From assembly GCA_022702545.1 (NCBI GenBank), contig JAHRBC010000001.1, positions 1,550,001 to 1,614,000 of the forward strand: 64,000 nucleotides of DNA, read 5' to 3'. Source of the DNA: Phycomyces nitens (Eukaryota; Mucoromycota; Mucoromycetes; Mucorales; Phycomycetaceae). Shown here piece after piece: positions 56,259 to 64,000 of this stretch (positions are counted from its first letter, which is position 1; every line of letters begins with the position of its first letter). The notes beneath the pieces are model-generated. The model was not told the DNA's origin. It was given only the letters and a program-made list of their open reading frames with translations, and did no database searches. The translations under genes and the position numbers were made by a program.

Positions 56259-56315
56259 CCCCATTGTCTTTTTGTTCTTTATATTCCCACTCATTGTATA
56301 CTTTATAATATTATC

Positions 56316-57281
56316 ATGGCCCTCGACTTCCTATCCAGCGACATTGTCTTTCCTTCAGACTCCAATGAACCAAAGCTCTCGGCCTCTTCATTAAAAAAGA
56401 TGCCAGAGCCCGTGGACTGGGCTCTGCACGACTACTATAGCACCGTACTAGAGAAAGCACATACACCCATTCAATCTCTCACAGATCTTTGCAAGCTCGA
56501 ACCAGTCAAAGATGAACTCACCGAAAAGGCTTTTTATGCGTCTGTTGGCTCCAAGGCCCTCCCATTCTTTCTCCATGAGAACCAAGACGAAAAGGCCATT
56601 ATTCTCGCTCTTGCCAGCCATCTTAAGCCTGCCGCCGCCGCCGCTTTGGTGGCTGCCACACCTATGCTCCCAGATCCTCAATCAGATTTACGGGCTGCAT
56701 TATGTGGAGCATTGGAACTAGTCGAAAACGACATGCAACGTAACGTGCACGATACCTTTTTACCCTTGCAGGTGCTGGACACCAAGCAGAAGCGAGACAG
56801 CTGGAACTGGAAGAACGAAATGCTTCAGAACAAACTCCATAGCCCAGTCAATCTCAAACAGACGCGAGAAATTCAGCCTTGGGAGGACAGCGAGTTTGTG
56901 TTCAAAACCGATTATCATTATCCTCAATCTCCTTCGCCTGTGTTTGCCAAGATTGACGAGAATCCTGTTCTGCTGGACTCCTCTATTAGCTCGGCCTTGT
57001 CTTCGGCCATCTATGAAGATGACTTTATCCCTCCCCAGACCGTAATCTCCTCCAGTTCTTCCGCATCTGTTGTATTCCCTGTCACACAAGAGCCCAAAGA
57101 AGAAGAAGTCCTGGCGCCTATCGTGGTACAATTAGAGCCCATTCCAGAACCAGTCGCAAAAACCGCCAAGGTCAATGCTTGGAAAAACTTTGTCGAAAAG
57201 GTCAAGAATATCACCAAGCCAAAAGTCAAGGAAACATCTACCAAGAAGTGTCTCCGCTTCTTCCAACGCCGATCATACTAG
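56316..57281 (+). CDS. hypothetical protein, 321 residues
   Basis: Single exon from the ATG after a TATA box; a longer in-frame extension upstream crosses that promoter and is not used. The N-terminal part looks folded and helical (VDWALHDYYSTVLEKAHTPI, KALPFFLHENQDEKAIILAL, LRAALCGALELVENDMQRN). The middle is Ser/Pro-rich and acidic. The C-terminus is basic (WKNFVEKVKNITKPKVKE, CLRFFQRRSY). No family is recognised; no signal peptide or membrane segment. Probably a lineage-specific regulated gene, of the same style as the TATA-driven genes at 20.2 and 52.6 kb but without sequence similarity to them. Confidence 0.65.
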   Translation: MALDFLSSDIVFPSDSNEPKLSASSLKKMPEPVDWALHDYYSTVLEKAHTPIQSLTDLCKLEPVKDELTEKAFYASVGSKALPFFLHENQDEKAIILALASHLKPAAAAALVAATPMLPDPQSDLRAALCGALELVENDMQRNVHDTFLPLQVLDTKQKRDSWNWKNEMLQNKLHSPVNLKQTREIQPWEDSEFVFKTDYHYPQSPSPVFAKIDENPVLLDSSISSALSSAIYEDDFIPPQTVISSSSSASVVFPVTQEPKEEEVLAPIVVQLEPIPEPVAKTAKVNAWKNFVEKVKNITKPKVKETSTKKCLRFFQRRSY

Positions 57282-58786
57282 ACCTTAATATCCTATATAT
57301 ACATATATCCACAAGCCAGAAAAAAAAAGAAGAAGACTTTCTAAAATCCAACACAATCTGTATGTGTCTTGTAAATAATTTACTCTTTGATTTCCCTATT
57401 TTTTGCATTCCTTTAAGAAACTACTCCCTTATTATATGGTGTAAATAAGTATCTTTTTGATTCTTTTTCTATACAGTCTAGTAATAGCCAAAAACAAACA
57501 AACAACCAACCAAAATACTATGTTTATCATTAAAAAAAAGCATTACATTCCAAGTATATTGTTACTTTCTGGTCTGTCTACATTCAATGTTGTTCACGTC
57601 TATTATTGTCCTCTTTGTGATCCTGAACACTCAATACACACGGTCTTTATCATCTTTTGATCTTCAGAGTACAAAAGGATGACCCTTTTTTTAGTTTAAT
57701 GGTGTATTATTCGTAACAGGTTAATCTACTCCATTCATGGCCATAGCTTATTGTTCTTTTTATTCAATAGACTCTATTTTTGAAAAACCAGGGGCCTTTT
57801 GGGTGGAAAAATAAAATAAAATCTAAATATTGTCTATCTGTACCTTTCGTCATCGTTATTATATGAAAAAGATGGGGCTCGTATGTGTATTTCATTATTT
57901 TTAACATGGTACTACGTATGTGTGCAATAGTTTCACACTGTACTTCCTTCCTTGTTAAATATCATTTCCACACTCAATTCATAATAATAAGAATCCTATT
58001 TTACATTATATTTTGTTGATTTGGAATCACAATAGGGTAAATTAATAATGTCGAATAATACCGCCTTTTTGTAGAGTGTTTAGCTAGCCATACTTTATGC
58101 CATGCTTGTCAAGTGTGCCACAATAAAAAACGGCGGGTGGCTTTTACACTATAGCCATATGGACATTTGGCGTCTAGTGTAACAAGTGTTTTATATATGT
58201 CCATAATGTGAATCCAATAATATTAAAAACAAAAAAAAGATAACGAGCAATAATGGTATTTTCAGTAGCCAAATTGTTCTCAGAGACAAAGCTTGATTCA
58301 CAATTCAGTCATCAATGAACTTTATAATCCTAATATTCAAGGTTTGAAGCGATGCTAAATGTGCGTGGGATGATCTGATCTCACCACACGTCACAATCTT
58401 GCTATTCCATTAGTCTTTATTTTAGTCTAAATGCTATAGTGAAAAACACGCTTTTTTTTATTCTGTTTTCATTTAGATTCGCGATAGGGTCTTAATCTCC
58501 CAGAAGATTGGGTTTGGTCATTCTTCTGAATAGCAACGATATTTGTTAGTCGTTTATTGTCTAGTATAAATCATTGGCATATGTTTTCGCCATAATGATG
58601 CAAGCCCAGCTAATCGGGAACAGCACGTATTAGCATATCAGTCGTAGGCCAACAACATATAGCCTCAATGTTCCGTCATAAATATCCCATTACTATTGGG
58701 TACTGGATATTGGATATTGGATATTGGATATTGGATATTAGATATACCTGGCAATTTTAATCATACGAGCCAATCCATAAAATTTA
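57282..58786. other. intergenic, no supported gene
   Basis: AT-rich spacer between the orphan gene and the 3' end of MRE11. It ends with a tandem repeat of TGGATATT units. No gene was recognised. Confidence 0.5.
58703..58741. repeat. (TGGATATT)n tandem repeat
   Basis: Nearly five copies of an eight-base unit, about 50 bp beyond the MRE11 stop codon. Confidence 0.9.
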
Positions 58787-60358
58787 TTAGATATTGGCCG
58801 TCTTCTTGGACGATCGAGCCTTCTTGGGCTCAATTGGGCGCTCATTTGTACTGTAGACCCGTTGAAACTCTTGGACACTAGCCTCCTTTATACGCTTCAT
58901 TTCTTCATCAGGATCAGTATAAACTGTGGGTCCAGAAGACGTATTGCTAACAATATTCATATAAGCCAGAAGCTTATCAGTACCAGCTTCTGCATCTTCA
59001 TCATCAATAAACGTCGCAATCAGTTCTGCAGAAAGAATGTCCATATCTTGATCTCCCAGACAATCCTTCATGTAGTCTCCAATAGATTTCTTGGATCCTC
59101 CAGTCTGCTGGTTCACATCTGGGATCGTGGTTGGTCTAGATCTCTCAACCCTTTCTCTGGTTCGGTGGAATTGAAGAAGATCTCTAGGATTGGCAATCTG
59201 GTCGTCAAAAATATTACCAAATCTGCGAACATTAAAAGCAGGATAGCCTCCACTGTAATCAACCCGAAGTCGAATAAGTGGCAAGGGCATCTTTTCATCT
59301 TCAGTGTGATAAAGATTCCACTTTTCCTTGGCTCTCTCAATCATCCACTTTACTCTGTCCACTAAATATCGCTCGCATTGTTCTTGATCTTGGGGGTCAA
59401 GTTCAGCAACAAGAGCCAGAGCCACTTGTTCGAATTCAAATGGACGCACAGATTTGAGAGCAATGTCTTCCAAAACATACTCGTGGCCTGTAATTGACAA
59501 GAGTCCAACACTCTTTTGCACAGCTTCTCCCTTGGAAAGACTTGTGGCAACAGACGAACCTGGTTGGGTGATCTCAAACGACGGGCAGTGTTCTGGGCGG
59601 ATTCGACATTCATGTTCATGGCCCCAAAAGACAAGGTCCAGGAATGGGTCAATGAATTCTTCTGGGATGTGGGATGTTGCGCCATGTTTGGCTCGGTTCT
59701 GGTGCAGGACCAGCATATTAAATGCTTCTGCCCAACTATCCTTGCCTTGTCCTCCTCCTGGGCGCTGGAAAACCACATTTCCTGATCTCCACGAACGATG
59801 TAACCGTTCGTCTGGGATGTTGCCTATTCCATATAGTGCCAATTTTGTGCTTCCTTTTTGCAGCAGGATTGGGGACAGAACCGGATTATCGGAATTATGA
59901 CACCTTCCAAAGTAGTTCAATAGACCTGTGTTGGCCAAGCAATTCAATGCAGACATATTGGTTATTCCAGTTGGTCGGTCATGGTTGCCGTGGATCGAGA
60001 ATACAGGGTAGCTGACATTTATATTTGGATTATAGTAGTTTGCGCATCTGAATGCTCCTTCAAAATTCACTGATTGATCGCTTGCAATGAGAACACTATT
60101 TGGGCGACCTCCTAGACAATGGAGGCTGAGGAGTTGTGTTGTTTTTGTGAGACAATCAAGAGAAGGACTGCTGTCATGAAAGAGATCTCCACCAAGAAGA
60201 ATGAAATCAACATCCTTCTCCGCAGCAAGCAGCAAGATCTCTTCAAACGCATTAAATGAATCTTGTCCTCTGACTGAATCTCGTTCAAGGTAACCGAGAT
60301 GATTGTCAGTTGCAATGAGGATCCGAAGGGTATTGGAATTGTCGCTTTCAAATGACAT
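58787..60358 (-). CDS. MRE11: double-strand break repair nuclease Mre11
   Basis: One uninterrupted frame of 523 residues. The five phosphoesterase motifs are present: TDNHLG (D18, H20), GGDLFHD (D58), HGNHDRP (N125, H126), LVLHQNRAKHG and FWGHEHEC. QPGSSVATSLSKGEA is the conserved block after the nuclease core. Mre11 forms the MRX/MRN complex with Rad50 and Xrs2/Nbs1 and resects DNA ends with Mn2+-dependent endo/exonuclease activity in the nucleus. Compared with the usual 650-700 residues it lacks most of the C-terminal DNA-binding/GAR extension, ending in KKARSSKKTANI. No coding sequence that could be a further exon is seen downstream. Intronless. Confidence 0.95.
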   Translation of the reverse strand: MSFESDNSNTLRILIATDNHLGYLERDSVRGQDSFNAFEEILLLAAEKDVDFILLGGDLFHDSSPSLDCLTKTTQLLSLHCLGGRPNSVLIASDQSVNFEGAFRCANYYNPNINVSYPVFSIHGNHDRPTGITNMSALNCLANTGLLNYFGRCHNSDNPVLSPILLQKGSTKLALYGIGNIPDERLHRSWRSGNVVFQRPGGGQGKDSWAEAFNMLVLHQNRAKHGATSHIPEEFIDPFLDLVFWGHEHECRIRPEHCPSFEITQPGSSVATSLSKGEAVQKSVGLLSITGHEYVLEDIALKSVRPFEFEQVALALVAELDPQDQEQCERYLVDRVKWMIERAKEKWNLYHTEDEKMPLPLIRLRVDYSGGYPAFNVRRFGNIFDDQIANPRDLLQFHRTRERVERSRPTTIPDVNQQTGGSKKSIGDYMKDCLGDQDMDILSAELIATFIDDEDAEAGTDKLLAYMNIVSNTSSGPTVYTDPDEEMKRIKEASVQEFQRVYSTNERPIEPKKARSSKKTANI

Positions 60359-62181
60359 TATCGATTCTGGTCTATCCCCGTCATTTTCATGTTTTTGGCC
60401 TCACTTTCTCTTTTTTTAGAAAAAACAAAAAATTAAATTAAAAATTAAAATAAAATAAATTAAAATAAATTATATTAAATAGTCTTGAAATTAACGAGGT
60501 ATCAAAATACAGGCCAAAAGATATAATGCATAAATGTCTATATAACAATCATCTTGAATCAGTACATGGAAATATATCTATTTAGAACCAACAACTATAT
60601 TGATATACAAGAGTTTATTAGATAAAGAATAATAATAACAGTTGGAGTTGTAGGCAAAAGTCACGTATGATGCACTCTGATCCCTGAATAGGGTCTTTAT
60701 ATTATTTTATCAAAATGTCTGCTTGACCATGTCTCTCAAACTGAAAATCTAAAAGACAGGGAACAATGGACACAACAGCAACAACAACAACAAAAAGAGG
60801 TATATAATAGGGACGAGGATTCGTTTGCTTATATAATCAGCGTATGTCTGGTATATTTCCAGGATCTGTGCCAACAGCACACCCAGTTTTTTTTTTGTTC
60901 AAGTTTCAAGTTTCAAAGTTGGTCTAGCCTGTTTATATACATATTAAGGTGGGAATATATTTTCAAAGGTATTGGGTATATAATACAAGTAAAGATGTTT
61001 GCTATTTTTGTATGCATGCTGGAAACAACCATGCGCCTGTCTTGCGGCTTAGAACCTAGATTTCAAGATATCGACAGTTTTTAATAGTGATATGTGCTAT
61101 GTGCTATGTGCTATGTGCCATTCTATACTGTGTTTTCACAAATAACTCAAACTATTAATATATATTTCTTAGACATATGCAAAGTGTAAATCCAATTTGA
61201 CAATGTTGAAAATGCAAAAAGAAGGTTTTTTTTTTGTGCATTTAGTTTGCAGCATAGTATTTGTTTGATCCTGCCGGGTTCCTTAATTGTAACATATATT
61301 GACTAGCATTGGGTAAATAATAATAATATTTTATTTTTAAAAAAAATCTATTATACTAAACATTTGCTCAGTACTTTGTCTTGGGCTATTTTGAAGTCCA
61401 AGAGAATCAGTAGAGAGTTCATTTGGATTCTCAAGCTATTTTTCAGTGGTAGATAGCCAGGATAGATATTCTTGATTTTTTTTGGTGGCCTTGGAGTACT
61501 GGTTTGGTCGTGTGCAATCTAAAATTGGCCTCATAAATGCACCTATCTGTATAATATCAGCTTGGCATTTTTTGAGTTTGTGGGCGTAGATCTTATTGAT
61601 AGTCCCATATACCTGATCATATTTCTGCTGTTATGTTCAATATTGTCTCGAACATGCTTTATGAGCTTGAGATCAATATATATATATATTTTTGTTCATG
61701 TATCGGGGGGCCTTTGGTTGGTAATACCGGGTTGAGGTTTGCTTTGGAAGTCCTTTAAGCCTCTTTTCAAAGAAAGTCTATAAATACCAATCATGGGATT
61801 TCCGCAGTACCCAAGGTTCTTGACTTTTAATGATTCTTTGATTAAAAAATGGTTAAAGAGTGGGACATTTAATATATCGACATGGTATCCAATATGTCAA
61901 AAAAAGGTGTTTATTTTTTTCCAATATTCAAGTAATGTTCACTTTGAAAATCCTTAGGTTGGTCTAGATACCTACCAGAAATATAATAATTCATAATGCA
62001 TGAACAAAATACATGTGTGACTTTCTTGTGTTTCAAAAAGTTTAAGTTGATATGCAAAAAAAATATATATTTTATCTACAAAGCATACCTTTTACTACCT
62101 CTATTCAAGTAAGTTGTTTTTTTTCTTACACAAGAAAAACACTTGATAACTAATATTATCCTAAAAGACTGCTATTGGATA
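60359..62181. other. intergenic, no supported gene
   Basis: AT-rich spacer with A/T homopolymers just upstream of MRE11 (60418-60480), a GCTATGT repeat near 61091-61118 and TA runs near 61675. No gene, RNA or transposon end was recognised. Confidence 0.5.
61091..61118. repeat. (TATGTGC)n short tandem repeat
   Basis: Four copies of a seven-base unit in non-coding DNA. Confidence 0.85.
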
Positions 62182-62379
62182 ATGACCACAGACTACAGCC
62201 CACAAGGTCTCCCGCTTCAACGTGTTGATTTAAATTTACTGAAAAGAATCGAAGACCGAATGAACAACATGTCGACTAATTTGAGCACAATGGCTACAAA
62301 TCTAAACAAGATAGAAAATAATATAAAGGATATTGAATCAAATTTAGCAAGTATACAAGAAAAGTTGGCAAAGAAATAA
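62182..62379 (+). CDS. small coiled-coil protein, 65 residues
   Basis: ATG at 62182 opens a frame encoding MTTDYSPQGLPLQRVDLNLL, followed by about 40 residues of heptad-like polar helix (MNNMSTNLSTMATNLNKIEN, then IKDIESNLASIQEKL). The regular Leu/Ile/Met spacing marks a coiled coil. Size and form resemble small subunits of multiprotein coiled-coil complexes (BLOC/BORC, DASH), but I cannot assign one. A possible acceptor (CTAAAAG) lies just upstream, so a further 5' exon is possible. Protein-like composition in AT-rich surroundings supports a real gene. Confidence 0.5.
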   Translation: MTTDYSPQGLPLQRVDLNLLKRIEDRMNNMSTNLSTMATNLNKIENNIKDIESNLASIQEKLAKK

Positions 62380-62592
62380 ATGTAAGCTTAGAAAGTAGAT
62401 TTCCAAACTTATATAGCCTGATACAAAGGGTATTGGCATGTCATGAAAAATAATAATAATGTGCAAACTTTTAATAAGAAAATTCAAGAACTGTTGAGTT
62501 TAAGTCGCCGTCAATATGGATCAAGTCTTTTAAAGAATGTAGTTGAATATGAATAGGTTAAGGACGGTATTTTATGCCTTTTTTTCATTTCC

Positions 62593-63640
62593 ATGCATAT
62601 TTGCATAACATCAACGAATTACTTGCTTCACATCTTCCATCTTGAAGTGAAACACATAGAGGTACTGGTCGAGGGACTTGAGGTTGAATACTGGTCGGCA
62701 GCCACCATTGTGCTTGGGAATGACAAGCATGTTGCTGTAAAATCTGGGGGATTGGTCAGAAACAGGTTCCATGACTTTCTTGAAGAGGAGCTGTTGTTGT
62801 TTTGGTGTGAAAGGTTTCGTCGAAAATTGATATGGAATCCTTTCTTGACTACGTTGTAAACCCAACGACTATCGCCAAGGCGTTGCCATGCTCAGTGGAA
62901 CGTTTGTAGTCGACCACCTACTGGTAGTTGGATTGTTGGAATTGGCTGTTTCTGGATGGGCTACCATTGGTCTGGTTGCGTGTCGGTTGAAACTTGGAAT
63001 GGTTGTTGCTTTGAGGTTTCCGAAAGTGGTTTTGATGGGATCGGTTCTGGCGAGTGGGGAAGGCTTGGTTGAAAGTTGATACGTGGTGCTCACCAGCGTT
63101 TTGTGGTGGGACGTCCCAAAAAAAAACTGTTGGCCATTCGTAATCTGGCCAGAGGAACAACCAAAACGGGAGCGAGAGTGAGACCTGGCCTCTTAGAGGG
63201 GTTTTTGTGTGGCAGTTTTTTGTGCAATGGTTTCGCGGAATGCATCAGGGGACATGTGTAATACGAGGATTGGGAATTCGCTGAAAAGGCAAGATTGATA
63301 ATTCGAATAGCTAATTCATTGCGTTGCTCGTTGATTGTACCCTCAACATATAGTATCATGGCTCTAGCATCACCCGAAAAAAAAAACTTGTGAAAGGGAG
63401 CGAGCGAGAACATCAAAGGGTCGCAAAATACCCGAAGCACATTGGATCTGTCAAAGAAATTCGTCTTCTCGCTATTGGCTCCGGTGAAAAACCATTTGTA
63501 GCTTGAGGTACGGTGGCAGTATGAGAGTACTTTAGACCTGAGAAAGGTGGGTACTTGTCCGGGAGAGCTCTTTTCTCTTCTTCTGTGAATGATTGGGAAA
63601 ACAAGGTGTGCTGGATCAACACCCACTTGATTAGATTTTG
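62593..63640 (-). pseudogene. truncated DIRS-like retrotransposon (gag-like and start of reverse transcriptase)
   Basis: On the minus strand, 63626-63090 holds a gag-like frame (RSNVLRVFCDPLMFSLAPFH, then YVEGTINEQRNELAIRIINL). After frameshifts, 62865-62611 carries the N-terminal part of a reverse transcriptase: RIPYQFSTKPFTPKQQQLLF, SPRFYSNMLVIPKHNGGCRP and VFNLKSLDQYLYVFHFKMED. This is the pattern of DIRS/Ngaro-type RT. The frame stops right after FKMEDVKQVIR, so the catalytic YxDD region, RNase H and recombinase are missing. The element is 3'-truncated and non-functional. Confidence 0.75.
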
Positions 63641-64000
63641 GAACTACGTATCCATAATATTCGACAGTTTATATTTGACTGAATAAGATATAGCCATCAT
63701 AAATACCAACCTTCCTATTAATAATATTATTTTCCAATATGTAATATATAGAATAGTATTTTATTTTTATTTTTCCACCGAAACAAGGATATTTTTAGTA
63801 TTAGTATATGACCACCCTTTTTACCTTTACATAATATGTTTAACACCTTTTGTATACCTAGGTATTATCTCTGTATACTAGTAAATCTAATAAACATTTT
63901 AATGAATAATAATAATAAAAAGCTGAAACTCCCGTATGTGTAGAAAAACTCTGATAAAGACCCCTTATTGTTTAGTTGGACGGGCATATAGATATGTATT
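63641..64000. other. right-edge non-coding sequence
   Basis: AT-rich DNA after the 5' side of the retroelement fragment. No further feature was recognised before the window ends. Confidence 0.4.

Noticed and set aside
56019..56315. N-terminal extension of the 321-residue orphan gene
   Set aside because: The extension would place the TATA box and leader inside the coding region and has no protein-like character.

Overview
The window is nuclear DNA of a fungus. AT-rich intergenic stretches separate intron-containing protein genes, the introns are mostly 40-90 nt, and the genes are typical fungal and eukaryotic ones (Dcp1, Rpb3, Erg26, U2B'', an Acinus-like protein, Med17, Mre11, Bol1, mitochondrial rhomboid). 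The gene style and the mix of transposon relics (Tc1/mariner-like, PIF/Harbinger-like, Tnp2-like, DIRS-like) fit an early-diverging Mucoromycota fungus of the Mucorales/Phycomyces kind. That placement is inference; no marker in the window proves it. Gene models were spliced by hand, with each exon junction checked for reading frame and family similarity.

Layout. 1-0.5 kb: N-terminal part of a RhoGEF running off the left edge. 2.5-3.8 kb: Gfo/Idh/MocA oxidoreductase. 5.3-8.5 kb: pentatricopeptide repeat protein. 9.8-10.4 kb: a Tc1/mariner-type MITE. 10.8-20.6 kb: a compact block of glycosyltransferase, Dcp1, Rpb3, Erg26, U2B'', a lysine-rich protein, rhomboid protease and a small TATA-driven orphan gene, with spacers of about 90-330 bp between most neighbours. 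21.4 kb: tRNA-Ser(AGA), followed by a very AT-rich block ending in a dead PIF/Harbinger transposase. 24.8-28.8 kb: F-box/LRR gene, a possible micro-gene and a secreted DUF7137-like gene with a 9-nt exon. 32.1-35.1 kb: a dead Tnp2-type transposase. 35.5-39.3 kb: inositol monophosphatase, Acinus-like SAP/RRM protein and mitochondrial Bol1. 39.7-41.3 kb: an inverted-repeat element enclosing a small two-exon gene. 42.2-46.4 kb: VC0807-like membrane protein and a C2H2 protein with eight 26-28-residue repeats. 48.5-51.6 kb: Med17. 52.6-57.3 kb: two intronless TATA-driven orphan genes. 58.8-60.4 kb: a short Mre11. 62.2-64 kb: a coiled-coil micro-gene and a broken DIRS-like retroelement.

There is no operon-like pathway. 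The main functional theme is gene expression: Rpb3 and Med17 (Pol II transcription), U2B'' and the Acinus-like protein (splicing/exon junction), and Dcp1 (mRNA decay). Housekeeping genes are clustered in gene-dense blocks, while decayed transposons and low-complexity DNA sit in the AT-rich spacers. No clearly new multi-gene system was found. The most unusual observations are a gene enclosed by transposon-like inverted repeats, three GC-AG introns, a 9-nt microexon, and the repeat-bearing zinc-finger orphan protein.
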